DNA from: Candidatus Pacearchaeota archaeon CG10_big_fil_rev_8_21_14_0_10_32_14
GTDB lineage: Archaea; Nanobdellota; Nanobdellia; Pacearchaeales; GW2011-AR1
Assembly (NCBI GenBank): GCA_002763085.1
Contig: PFCY01000008.1
Span: forward strand, 1 to 28,037
DNA: 28,037 bases
Direction of reading: 5' to 3'
In this document: positions 1 to 7,155 of the stretch, in pieces
Position numbering within the stretch: position 1 is the stretch's first letter
Layout of the letters: each line of letters opens with the position of its first letter
Notes under the pieces: generated by a model
Seen by the model: only the letters and a program-made list of their open reading frames with translations
Database searches by the model: none
Told to the model about the DNA's origin: nothing
Position numbers and translations under genes: made by a program

Positions 1-42
1 TTGCGTGCAACACCTCGTATCATTAACACCGTCGTAGTTTAG
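1..42 (+). CDS. 3' end of an unidentified plus-strand gene (partial)
   Basis: Frame 1 is open from the window edge to TAG at 40-42 and encodes LRATPRIINTVVV. A T-rich stretch (about 43-61) follows immediately and looks like an archaeal poly-T terminator, which supports this being a true gene end. Thirteen residues are too few to assign a family, and chance opening of a 14-codon frame cannot be excluded. Confidence 0.3.
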   Translation: MRATPRIINTVVV

Positions 43-62
43 CTAATTTTTAAGCTTTTTTG
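43..62 (+). terminator. T-rich intergenic stretch, possible terminator
   Basis: Two T-runs (about 45-50 and 56-61) separate the partial plus-strand frame from the converging minus-strand gene that ends at 76. Archaeal termination commonly uses such T-runs without a hairpin. The position fits a terminator, but nothing else supports it. Confidence 0.3.
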
Positions 63-75
63 GTGCTAAAATGCA

Positions 76-1440
76 CTAATCACCAAAATCTTTTATGAAC
101 TTTCTACTAAATTCTTCAACTTCCCAAGGCAGTCCATATCTATCCATATCTCTCATGAAATGATCTGGATCTAATTGTTCTAAATTGAAAACTCCACTTC
201 CTTTCCATTCGCCAGTCATTATCATCTTCGCTCCAATTACCGACGGCAGCGCCGCAGTATATGAAATCCCCTGACATCCTATTTCCTGAAAACATTTTGC
301 ATGATCGCTTACATTGTAGATATAAACTGATCTCGGCTCTCCATGGAATTCCCCCCACATGATATTCCCTATCACTGTTTTTCCCATATAACCGCTACCA
401 AGAGTTTCTGGTTTTGGAAGAACAGCTCCAAGCATGACAACTGGAGAAATTCGATTACTCGAGAATTTAATTTTTTCTTCGCTCAACAATCCAATTTTAT
501 CAAACATTAGATGATTAAGAAAGAATAAACCTCTTTGACTTGTTTCACTAATTCTTTTTATCATTTCTTTTGGAGAAACCTCATTTGAATCAAATTCCAA
601 AGGCGTCGAACTATTTACACCGTATTTAATGAACGCCCTTAAATGACTAAGATAATTTTCTCCGAACGTCATCCAGAATCGTGCTCTTTCAATTTCAGGA
701 TAATGCTCTACAAGTGATTCAAGTTCTTCATGATAAAGAAGATAAGCTTCTTTTTTTCCAGTGACAGGAAAATCAAATGTCTGATGTATACTATCTCTAT
801 CAACTATTGATGGGGTTTGTACCCATCCTCCCTTCTTTTTATCATAATGCCGTGGAGGAAGCGTAATCTCTCTTATATTTATTTCAGGATCAAAATTTGT
901 TGCAAACGTTCTTCCATGACTTCCAGCATTGCAATCGAGGATATCTAAGAATTGTATTTTGTCAAGAAAATGTTTTTTTGCGTAAGCGGTATAAACGCTT
1001 GTAACTCCAGGATCAAACCCGCATCCAAGCAAAGCCATAAGCCCTTTTTCTTTGAATTTATCATCGTAAGCCCATTGTCCTTTGTAATCAAATCCCGGTT
1101 TTTCTCTTACTTCTGGCGTCGCTGTATCAATATAATGAACGCCCGTTTCAAGACAAGCATCCATGATTGGAAAATTTTGATATGGAAGAGCGACATGAAT
1201 TACCACTTCCGGTTTTGTTTTATTTATTAAATTTACAACTTCACTGGTTTGATCTGCATCAACTTGCTCAACATTAATATCTCTTCCCCGTTTTTCTCTT
1301 ACTTCTGCTTGGATCAGATAAGGTTTTTCTAAACTTCTGCTAGCAAGAGTTATATCACTAAAAACTTCAGGAATTTGCGCAGCTTTATGCGTCGCAACTC
1401 TTCCAGACGCTCCCCCACCAATGATAAGAACCTTTCCCAT
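76..1440 (-). CDS. carboxynorspermidine/carboxyspermidine synthase-like saccharopine dehydrogenase family protein
   Basis: A 454-residue Rossmann oxidoreductase. The N-terminus MGKVLIIGGGASG is a dinucleotide-binding loop (residues 8-13). The later signatures HVALPYQNFPIMDACLETGV, LLGCGFDPGVTSV, ATNFDPEINIREIT, LLYHEELESL, RFWMTFG and a GLPW near the C-terminus are those of the carboxynorspermidine/carboxyspermidine dehydrogenase branch. That branch condenses aspartate semialdehyde with diaminopropane or putrescine using NADPH. The protein is about 40-50 residues longer than bacterial members I know; the extra part appears to lie around residues 285-335. It is divergent from a pyruvoyl decarboxylase-like gene at 1609, so a polyamine role is likely. 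A TATA-like run (about 1460-1468) lies 20-28 bases before the ATG, suggesting a leaderless mRNA. A lysine-type saccharopine dehydrogenase is the main alternative. Confidence 0.78.
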   Translation of the reverse strand: MGKVLIIGGGASGRVATHKAAQIPEVFSDITLASRSLEKPYLIQAEVREKRGRDINVEQVDADQTSEVVNLINKTKPEVVIHVALPYQNFPIMDACLETGVHYIDTATPEVREKPGFDYKGQWAYDDKFKEKGLMALLGCGFDPGVTSVYTAYAKKHFLDKIQFLDILDCNAGSHGRTFATNFDPEINIREITLPPRHYDKKKGGWVQTPSIVDRDSIHQTFDFPVTGKKEAYLLYHEELESLVEHYPEIERARFWMTFGENYLSHLRAFIKYGVNSSTPLEFDSNEVSPKEMIKRISETSQRGLFFLNHLMFDKIGLLSEEKIKFSSNRISPVVMLGAVLPKPETLGSGYMGKTVIGNIMWGEFHGEPRSVYIYNVSDHAKCFQEIGCQGISYTAALPSVIGAKMIMTGEWKGSGVFNLEQLDPDHFMRDMDRYGLPWEVEEFSRKFIKDFGD

Positions 1441-1551
1441 TATTATGGATTACATTTATTTTTTTAAAGATTATTGGGATTGAATATCTACTAAATACCG
1501 TCATCCTTTAATCAAATAATTAATTTCAACAAAGTCTACAAAAGGCATAAA

Positions 1552-1559
1552 TTTATAAA
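1552..1559 (+). promoter_or_regulatory. TATA box of the AdoMet-decarboxylase-like gene
   Basis: TTTATAAA lies about 50 bases before the ATG at 1609. This predicts a transcript start near 1582 and a short leader carrying a purine-rich GGAAGTGAG just before the start codon, a plausible ribosome binding site. The 168-base gap serves the two divergent genes. Confidence 0.5.
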
Positions 1560-1608
1560 TAAAATTTTTATTATTTTAGAATATAGTTTTTACTATTAGG
1601 GAAGTGAG

Positions 1609-1992
1609 ATGGATGAGGTTAAAAGAGCGTACGAACAAAAAAACGCATGGGGTATTGAAGCTCAAGTAGATCTACACGATTGTAATCCAAATTATATACG
1701 AGATGCTGATTTCATAAAACAATTTGTCGTTGATTTATGTGAATACATCGGAATGAAACGTTATGGTGAATGTCAAGTTGTTAATTTTGGAGAAGACGAA
1801 AGAGTCGCAGGGTTTTCAATGACACAGCTTATTGAAACGTCTTTAATATCAGGACATTTTGCAAACCAAACAAATAATGTATACCTCAATGTTTTTTCAT
1901 GTAAATATTTTAATCCTAAAGATGTTGCGGAATTTTCAAAATCTAGATTTCAAGCAGCAGATTATAGTTTACATAATGCTTTAAGAAAATAA
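1609..1992 (+). CDS. S-adenosylmethionine decarboxylase-like pyruvoyl enzyme (SpeD family, divergent)
   Basis: A 127-residue protein with the AdoMetDC fold pattern: a strand ending in VDLHDC near residues 20-25, then LIETSLISGHF (74-84) and NVFSC (94-98). Aligned by eye to Thermotoga SpeD (Ser63, His68, Cys83), residues Ser78, His83 and Cys98 keep exactly the same spacing (5 and 20 residues). This predicts self-cleavage between Thr77 and Ser78 and a pyruvoyl group from Ser78. The canonical ESHLTIHTWPE segment is otherwise replaced, so the substrate may differ from AdoMet. Relatives of this family are known to act as ornithine or arginine decarboxylases. Its neighbour at 76-1440 is a carboxy(nor)spermidine synthase-like gene, which fits a polyamine pathway. 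The assignment to the fold is firm; the substrate is not known. Confidence 0.75.
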   Translation: MDEVKRAYEQKNAWGIEAQVDLHDCNPNYIRDADFIKQFVVDLCEYIGMKRYGECQVVNFGEDERVAGFSMTQLIETSLISGHFANQTNNVYLNVFSCKYFNPKDVAEFSKSRFQAADYSLHNALRK

Positions 1993-2002
1993 TTATTGAG
2001 TC

Positions 2003-2602
2003 TCAAATTCCCCGTCTATCCAATTCATTTTGAACAACTGCAACTACTTGCGAAGCAAAATAAGTTTTAGGTCCGACCGTCACTGGATTCTGTTCTTTAA
2101 GTAAACGTTTTAATTCTTTTCCTGGAAATCCATCATGATCACCAAGAATAAAAACAACATCTGGTGTTTTATCATTTAACTCAATCTCAACTTCTCTAAT
2201 GTCCTCGCCTTTCTCATTTAGTATAAAAATATTTTCACCCGCCGTTTTTTCAAGTTCTTCAACGACTTTAAGTAAACTCTTTTTTTCAACAGTGCATCCA
2301 GGAAAAACTTCATTTTTCATCCCTGCCTTATATTTGTAAAGGATTTTTTTAATCAGTGTCGCAACATTCTTCTTAGAGATTTCAAGCCCGTCTTTGATAC
2401 TGATCTCTATATGTTTTGGCGGGTCTGGCATTCCATAAAAGACTAAATGAAAAACAACATCTTTTCTCACATCATGACTCAAAAATAATCCTTGAATAAT
2501 TGAATGGATTGCAATATCCATCCTTCCAGCTTCCATTAATCTTGTAGTATCAAAATTTCCAGACGTCTGTGCCTTTCCCGAAAAATAAACAATGTGTCTC
2601 AT
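2003..2602 (-). CDS. trmY: tRNA (pseudouridine(54)-N1)-methyltransferase TrmY
   Basis: A 199-residue SPOUT-class methyltransferase that makes N1-methylpseudouridine at position 54 of the tRNA T-loop in archaea, using SAM. The sequence shows the TrmY hallmarks: SGNFDTTRLMEAGRMDIAIH near the N-terminus, GLFLSHDVRKDV, the SAM-knot segments VVFILGDHDGFPG and VGPKTYFASQVVAVVQNEL, and a final DRRGI. The length is normal for the family. It converges on the 1609 gene with a 10-base gap and diverges from the 2652 gene. The substrate pseudouridine-54 is made by Pus10; the pseudouridine synthase in this window is Cbf5, a different enzyme. Confidence 0.92.
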   Translation of the reverse strand: MRHIVYFSGKAQTSGNFDTTRLMEAGRMDIAIHSIIQGLFLSHDVRKDVVFHLVFYGMPDPPKHIEISIKDGLEISKKNVATLIKKILYKYKAGMKNEVFPGCTVEKKSLLKVVEELEKTAGENIFILNEKGEDIREVEIELNDKTPDVVFILGDHDGFPGKELKRLLKEQNPVTVGPKTYFASQVVAVVQNELDRRGI

Positions 2603-2651
2603 AGTAATAAATGATATAAAACATTTTTATACTTATCTTATATATAATCAT

Positions 2652-2870
2652 ATGATATTTTCAATAGTTCCGCCAGAAATATTTCCCAGTGGCATCCACG
2701 CAACAATTTTTTCTATTATTTTTCTATTATTTTTCGCAATAGAATTCAAGATATTAATAAATCAAAAATTATTTACAGATAAAGACAGGGACTCTCTTAT
2801 CTTCATATTGATAGCAATTGCTTTATCATTTTTGATATTATTTTATTTAGCGTATTTTAAATCAAATTAA
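2652..2870 (+). pseudogene. N-terminal fragment of an isoprenylcysteine methyltransferase-like membrane protein, cut by TAA
   Basis: The frame from ATG 2652 encodes two hydrophobic helices (MIFSIVPPEIFPSG onward, ending LAYFKSN) and meets TAA at 2868-2870. The same frame continues without another stop through GKLSYYFYYIGLF into the ATG at 2910 and on to 3245. The two halves together have the size (about 197 codons) and order of an ICMT-family methyltransferase, with N-terminal helices followed by the catalytic end. I infer a single nonsense lesion or a sequence error. A start further upstream at 2592 is possible but lies in the promoter region shared with trmY. Confidence 0.6.
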
Positions 2871-2909
2871 GGAAAACTTTCCTATTACTTTTATTACATC
2901 GGATTATTC

Positions 2910-3245
2910 ATGATAACTATAGGCTTTATCGTCAGACAATGGTCAATTAAAATTCTCGGAGAATTCTTTACTCCATCAATAAAAACTCAAGAACACCAAA
3001 AGATAATTATGAAAGGTCCATACAAATATATTCGTCATCCATCGTACACTGGTTTATTATTAGAAGTTTGTGGTGTCAGTTTATGTTTATCAAATTGGAT
3101 TTCATTCACATTTTCATTCGTATTTTTATTTTCAGCATTGGTTTATAGAATAAATATTGAAGAAAAATTATTATCAAAAGAATTTGGTGAAGAATATAAA
3201 AATTATACCACAAAAACAAAGAAGTTGATTCCTTACATTTATTAA
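2910..3245 (+). CDS. C-terminal catalytic part of an isoprenylcysteine methyltransferase (ICMT/PEMT-like) protein
   Basis: The 111 residues contain the family's signature: RQWSIKILGEFFT, then KGPYKYIRHPSYTG (SAM-binding HP-Y motif) and, after two membrane segments, NIEEKLLSKEFGEEYKNY, the conserved E-E and E-Y of the C-terminal helix. Such enzymes methylate small or prenylated substrates at the membrane; the substrate cannot be told here. ATG 2910 is in frame with the fragment 2652-2870 upstream, so it is probably an internal Met of a longer gene. If translated from here it would lack the first membrane helices. It lies 50 bases upstream of the next gene's start. Confidence 0.65.
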   Translation: MITIGFIVRQWSIKILGEFFTPSIKTQEHQKIIMKGPYKYIRHPSYTGLLLEVCGVSLCLSNWISFTFSFVFLFSALVYRINIEEKLLSKEFGEEYKNYTTKTKKLIPYIY

Positions 3246-3258
3246 TTTTTTCTCAACA

Positions 3259-3268
3259 TTTATAAATT
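3259..3268 (+). promoter_or_regulatory. TATA box of the 3295 membrane protein gene
   Basis: An ATTTATAAATT-type box lies 27-36 bases before the ATG at 3295. That spacing predicts transcription starting at or just before the start codon, so the mRNA is probably leaderless. Confidence 0.5.
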
Positions 3269-3294
3269 GTAAAGTTCTTTATATCTTAAGATAA

Positions 3295-3771
3295 ATGATA
3301 TTTGATATTTTTCTGCAAAGCTTGACTGGAGCCACGGACTCTGTTGATGTGAATACTGGGTTAGCTGGTGCGCTTCTTGCATTAGGAGCTATAATCCTGC
3401 TTATTGTACTTGTAGTTTTAATTGCAATTTATGTCTACATGTCCTTTGCTTATATGGCAATAGCAAAAAAAGCTAAATTACATTCTCCAGGTCTAGCATG
3501 GATTCCATTTTTCGGACCTCTTATCATTGCAAATCAAGCATCAAAAATGCATTGGTGGCCATTCTTATTATTTTTGAGCATACTGACGTTGATTATTCCT
3601 TTCATAGGACTTTTTATCTTCTTTGTCTGTATGGTAATATTTATAGTAATGCACATTATTTGGGAATGGAAAATGTTTGAAGCAATAAAGAAACCCGGAT
3701 GGTTTGCTATTCTTATGTTAATAGGTATAGTTAACTTTATTGTTTTAGGAATAGCAGCGTGGTCTGATTAA
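3295..3771 (+). CDS. multi-helix integral membrane protein, unknown function
   Basis: A 158-residue protein with four or five membrane helices: about residues 25-55, 85-100, 100-125 and 138-155. Polar loops carry AIAKKAKLHSPGLAWIPFFGPL and ANQASKMHWWPF. The 'AIAKK.....P.LAWIPFFG' segment recalls small membrane proteins common in DPANN and some bacteria (DUF5684-like), but I cannot confirm that. There is no signal peptide beyond the first helix and no catalytic motif. It stands as a single gene convergent with cbf5 (17-base gap). Confidence 0.75.
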   Translation: MIFDIFLQSLTGATDSVDVNTGLAGALLALGAIILLIVLVVLIAIYVYMSFAYMAIAKKAKLHSPGLAWIPFFGPLIIANQASKMHWWPFLLFLSILTLIIPFIGLFIFFVCMVIFIVMHIIWEWKMFEAIKKPGWFAILMLIGIVNFIVLGIAAWSD

Positions 3772-3788
3772 AATTATTTTTTCTTTTT

Positions 3789-4715
3789 TTATTTTATTGG
3801 AGCCATGACAAAGTCGGCTCTAAGAACAATATCATCTTCGTAAACTCTTTTGTATATTCCAACAAACGATTTTTTATCTTCGCTAAAAACGCAATATTTT
3901 CCCTCATGAGTCATCTGTTTTAAATCACTTTTCACATCGTTTTCATAAATCGGTTTTCCAGTATAAAATTTTTCAATTAATTCATTCTTCACTAAAACTA
4001 TTGGAAATATATTTGCTACAATTTCTCCGGGAATTAACATTGCCCTTAGTTCGCCATCATTCCCCTTTTTATAATTATTAAAAGCTTTTTCGAAATCATA
4101 CAAATTCACGATAGGATATTCTTTATCTGTTTCGGAAAATATTCCCGCATGAGTTCTTCTTAGTTCAAGCATATGGGCCCCAGTATTTAACGCCAGTCCC
4201 AAATCATGAATTAGCTTTCTGACATAAGTTCCCCCCTCACACTTTGTTCTAAATAAAAATATTTTTCCCCTCTCATTTTCTTTTTCACTTTCTTCGATGA
4301 TTTCAAAAAGATGGATCTCTCTTTCTCTTTCTTGTCTTTTAACTCTGCTTTTCACAGGCGGAAGCTGTGTAATTTTTCCAGTGAATTTCTCTTCAATTAT
4401 TTTTTCAACATCTTCACGTTTAACTTTTTTATGGACTTCCATAACTCCCACATAAGTTTTATCATGACTCAAAAAAAATCCAGTTAGTTTACACGCTCGA
4501 TTTAATGCAATAGGTAAAACTCCAGTTACTTTAGGATCAAGCGTTCCAAAATGCGATGCTTTCCTAAGACCGATTGTTTTTTTTAGATAATCATCAACAC
4601 CAAAAGACGTCGGTCCGCTCGGTTTATCCATATTTAAAATTCCGAATTCAATTAACTCCTCCGTCGTTTTTGATTTTTTTATTTCTTCAATGTCTATGAT
4701 ACTCTTTTCTATCAT
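3789..4715 (-). CDS. cbf5: tRNA/rRNA pseudouridine synthase Cbf5 (H/ACA RNP catalytic subunit)
   Basis: A 308-residue TruB-family protein. GILNMDKPSGPTSFGVDDYL (residues 25-44) and HFGTLDPKVTGVLPIAL carry the family signature; Asp60 in GTLDP is the catalytic aspartate. CEGGTYVRKLIHDLG is the second active-site motif, and residues of roughly 225-300 form the PUA domain (IFPIVLVKN, GKYCVFSEDKKSFVGIYKRV). Archaeal Cbf5 works with Nop10, Gar1 and L7Ae on H/ACA guide RNAs. I chose the start at 4715 rather than the in-frame ATG at 4778: a TATA box (4737-4745) lies 22-30 bases upstream of 4715, and the extra 21 residues would be encoded by promoter sequence. Confidence 0.93.
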   Translation of the reverse strand: MIEKSIIDIEEIKKSKTTEELIEFGILNMDKPSGPTSFGVDDYLKKTIGLRKASHFGTLDPKVTGVLPIALNRACKLTGFFLSHDKTYVGVMEVHKKVKREDVEKIIEEKFTGKITQLPPVKSRVKRQEREREIHLFEIIEESEKENERGKIFLFRTKCEGGTYVRKLIHDLGLALNTGAHMLELRRTHAGIFSETDKEYPIVNLYDFEKAFNNYKKGNDGELRAMLIPGEIVANIFPIVLVKNELIEKFYTGKPIYENDVKSDLKQMTHEGKYCVFSEDKKSFVGIYKRVYEDDIVLRADFVMAPIK

Positions 4716-4736
4716 GATTATACATTCAAAATATCT

Positions 4737-4745
4737 TTTATAAAT
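4737..4745 (-). promoter_or_regulatory. TATA box of cbf5
   Basis: TTTATAAAA on the minus strand lies about 25 bases upstream of the ATG at 4715. This predicts a leaderless cbf5 mRNA and decides the start codon against the longer in-frame alternative. Confidence 0.55.
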
Positions 4746-4871
4746 CTTTTGTTTGTTATTACTAAAGAAAGATGACAAATATGGAGTTTTAAATATCCCT
4801 TAGAATCTCTCTAAAATTATTTTAGTATACAAAATAATATAAATAACTTTATTATAATATCTTCATATCAA

Positions 4872-5368
4872 ATGCAGGTGTTGAAGAAGTTGATCAAAAA
4901 GAAACTCCAGAAATAGTTACTGAAAGATCGATTATAATTAAAACAACAAGGATTCCAAACGATCCAAGACATTCTTCTTTCAGGAAAAATTTATTTTTTC
5001 CAAAAGATCTCAATTATAGAGGTCATTTTTCAGAAGTCGAATTATCGCATCCAATCCAAGATTATCGTGGAGATTCAAATTCTAGATTAAGATTAAGAAC
5101 TTTATCGTTTTCGGGGGCATTTAATAGAGACCAATATTGGACTCAAAGTTTAGATGATGATAAAGGATATGTCCTAATATTTAGAGGAAGTTTTGGAAAA
5201 CTCGAAGGAACATTTCAAGATTATTCAGAATCCAAATTAACGCAGTGGCAAGAAACTGCTTTACATGAACACAAAAAAGCGTTATCAAAATTAGAAGAAT
5301 TATATTTTCAAGAAAAAGAGATTCCGGAAAATTTTTTCTCTTTATATGTTCCCAGATCACTAAGTTAA
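4872..5368 (+). pseudogene. unknown protein of about 166 aa with a frameshift in its second codon
   Basis: A frame is open from 4847 to TAA at 5366-5368 but contains no ATG, GTG or TTG. From 4874 it encodes AGVEEVDQKETPEIVTERSI and continues with a hydrophilic, coding-like sequence (for example GYVLIFRGSFGKLEGTFQDY and HEHKKALSKLEELYFQEKEI). An ATG at 4872 sits 28-35 bases after a TATA-like ATATAAAT (4837-4844), but its own frame stops after 14 codons. Restoring one G (ATGGCAGGT in place of ATGCAGGT) would join this ATG to the long frame as MAGVEEVDQ. So it is a young frameshifted gene or a sequence error. I do not recognise the family. It overlaps the AlkD gene end-to-end by four bases. Confidence 0.6.
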
Positions 5369-6072
5369 ATCTCTCCCCTCAAATACTTCTTCCTTTTTTC
5401 TTCATCAAATTTCTCAATAGCATATCGAAGCATAGTTCTCGGCATTTTTTTATAACGCCCGTTTTCTTTCAAGAATTTTTCTTCCACATCTAAATCTTTT
5501 TTTCCGACTTCTCTCAAAACCCATCCCACCGCCTTATGAATTAAATCATGCGAATCCGCCATCAAAATCTTTGATATCTCTAAAGCATCTTTGTAATCAT
5601 TTTTTCTCAAAAATGCGAAACACGAAATTATTGAAATCCGCCGTTCCCACAAATTTCCACTCTTGGCTAATTCATATAAAATTTTTCTATCTCTGTTTGT
5701 AAGCCATTCCCCTACAATTTTATGCGCCGTTAAATCTACTAAATCCCAATTATTTATACGCTTTGCATTCTTCGTATAGAAATCGTAAATATCTTTTCTA
5801 GTTTTCTCGTCTCCAACCTCAAACTTCTTAACTAAAATAAGTAAACAGCAAAGTCTTTCTTCATGTATATTTGAAGATATGAGTTTCTCAAGTTCGTCTA
5901 AAGAAATTTCGTAATATTTTTTTGCAATCTTTCTAATTTCTGGTACCGTTACTCCAATAAAGATATCTCCCTCGCCGTATTCGCCCTTTCCTGTCTTAAA
6001 AAATCCGGATAACAATTTTGCTTTTTCAGGATTTGAATATTTTATCAATTCTTTTATTATTTCACTTGCCAT
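5365..6072 (-). CDS. AlkD-like DNA alkylation repair protein (DNA glycosylase, HEAT-like repeats)
   Basis: A 235-residue, mostly helical protein of the AlkD/AlkC superfamily, which removes bulky N3- or N7-alkylated purines without base flipping. Seen motifs: FIGVTVPEIRKIAKKY (38-53), INNWDLVDLTAHKIVGEWL (106-124), ERRISIISCFAFLRKN and DLIHKAVGWVLREVGKKD. Trp109, Asp113 and Trp184 correspond to the catalytic-cleft residues Trp109, Asp113 and Trp187 of Bacillus cereus AlkD. The length matches the family. The gene has its own start 30 bases downstream of where L31e ends on the same strand, so it may be cotranscribed with the ribosomal operon or follow it. Confidence 0.9.
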   Translation of the reverse strand: MASEIIKELIKYSNPEKAKLLSGFFKTGKGEYGEGDIFIGVTVPEIRKIAKKYYEISLDELEKLISSNIHEERLCCLLILVKKFEVGDEKTRKDIYDFYTKNAKRINNWDLVDLTAHKIVGEWLTNRDRKILYELAKSGNLWERRISIISCFAFLRKNDYKDALEISKILMADSHDLIHKAVGWVLREVGKKDLDVEEKFLKENGRYKKMPRTMLRYAIEKFDEEKRKKYLRGEI

Positions 6073-6102
6073 TATATAACCTAATTTCTCTTCTTTATAG
6101 AA

Positions 6103-6699
6103 TTATTTCTGAAGCGCCTGTCTTCTTTGATGCTTAGGTTGTTTGAAATCTTCTTTAGCTTGATACTTATGTTGTTTATGTTCGAGTTCCGTTCCTTTTA
6201 TTCCAGCTTCTTCAATTGCTTTTTCTTTCTCGACTTCTTCTTTTCTTTCTTCCTGCGTTTGTCCTTTATTTTCTTCTTCTTTTTCTTCTTTAGGTGCTTT
6301 CTTTGCTTCTTTAGCTTTCTTCTTTTCTTCTGCGCTCTTAGAACCTCTTTCTTCTCTCGCCTTCTTGAATTTCAATTTTTCTTTAAAGTCGACAAGTTCA
6401 ACTCTCACAATTCCGGTTGAATCTTTGATCGCCTTAACTTTTATTTTTTTTGGCGGATGTTTTATTCCTCTGAACCAAACTTCTTCATTAAGAAATCTAT
6501 CAATTTTTATTTTGTTTAAATCTCTATCATAAACTTTCATATGTTTTGCAACGAATTCTCTAATTGCTCGCATAGATTTTTTAGCACGTTTGTATCTTGG
6601 AACTTTATTCCACTCTTTCATTAAAGGGATAACATAAATTCTTTCGTTCACTGCTTTCTTAGGAGTTTCAGTTTTTGTTTGAGTTTTAGTTTCAGCCAT
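6103..6699 (-). CDS. rpl31e: large-subunit ribosomal protein eL31 (L31e) with a long charged C-terminal extension
   Basis: Residues about 12-100 form the L31e domain: ERIYVIPLMKEWNKVPRYKRA, KKSMRAIREFVAKHMKV, NEEVWFRGIKHPPKKIKVKA and VRVELVDF. L31e binds 23S rRNA near the peptide exit tunnel. Archaeal L31e is usually about 85-100 residues; here about 90 further residues follow, rich in K, E and Q, probably coiled-coil or disordered, ending in HRRQALQK-like basic sequence. I place the start at 6699, one base after the previous gene's stop and with GGAG about 10 bases upstream, rather than at the in-frame ATG at 6717. It is the last gene of the S19e-L39e-unknown-L31e run. Confidence 0.9.
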   Translation of the reverse strand: MAETKTQTKTETPKKAVNERIYVIPLMKEWNKVPRYKRAKKSMRAIREFVAKHMKVYDRDLNKIKIDRFLNEEVWFRGIKHPPKKIKVKAIKDSTGIVRVELVDFKEKLKFKKAREERGSKSAEEKKKAKEAKKAPKEEKEEENKGQTQEERKEEVEKEKAIEEAGIKGTELEHKQHKYQAKEDFKQPKHQRRQALQK

Positions 6700-6700
6700 T

Positions 6701-6949
6701 TTACAGTATCTCCACAAATTCTACTTTAGCTTGCTCTTCTAGACTATATCTAGTTTTTTCTCTATCTTCCTCATCTCCAACGATTAATGCTTGACCATAG
6801 TATGCACTCGCAATTACTGATACTCTTCCAACACCGTATTCAGGAAGGTCATTTGGGTTTTTTCGTACATTTTTATAATTACTTTTAAGATATCCCACTA
6901 ATCTCACAAAATCTTCTTTACTCAAGTTGAATGCATCCATATTTCTCAT
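6701..6949 (-). CDS. 82-aa unknown protein inside the ribosomal operon
   Basis: Not recognised. A small protein starting MRNMDAFNLSKEDFVRLVGY, with YGVGRVSVIASAYYGQALIV in the middle and an acidic end. It looks like a helix followed by an alpha/beta or beta segment. It is separated from L39e and L31e by one base on each side, so it is translated with them. In many archaea L39e is followed directly by L31e and aIF6, so this is an extra member. A second in-frame ATG at 6940 is possible. A translation-related or ribosome-associated role is inferred only from position. Confidence 0.8.
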   Translation of the reverse strand: MRNMDAFNLSKEDFVRLVGYLKSNYKNVRKNPNDLPEYGVGRVSVIASAYYGQALIVGDEEDREKTRYSLEEQAKVEFVEIL

Positions 6950-6950
6950 T

Positions 6951-7154
6951 TTATCCCATATGCCACTTTCTTATCTTTCGTGGCTTTATTCTAAGTTTAG
7001 TTCTCTTCCAAGATCTTTTTTGTCTTGTCGTTTGAGAAGGATGAATTCTTTTTCCATTTCCATATTTTTTAAGCACGATCCAAACCGGTGCCCAGCTCGT
7101 CCGTCTACCAAGTTTTGTCAGAGTCGCTTTTTTTGCCGGATTTTTTATTCCCAT
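6951..7154 (-). CDS. rpl39e: large-subunit ribosomal protein eL39 (L39e)
   Basis: A 67-residue very basic protein. Its N-terminal half KNPAKKATLTKLGRRTSWAP and VWIVLKKYG match L39e, a tiny protein lining the ribosomal exit tunnel. It is somewhat longer than the usual ~51 residues because of a basic C-terminus (KRSWKRTKLRIKPRKIRKWH), a form I associate with DPANN archaea. Its ATG begins one base after the S19e stop codon and its own stop is one base before the next ATG, so the operon is tightly coupled. Confidence 0.88.
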   Translation of the reverse strand: MGIKNPAKKATLTKLGRRTSWAPVWIVLKKYGNGKRIHPSQTTRQKRSWKRTKLRIKPRKIRKWHMG

Positions 7155-7155
7155 T

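Noticed and set aside
6127..6420. Phe-rich plus-strand frame opposite L31e
   Set aside because: It is the complement of the Lys/Glu-rich L31e tail.
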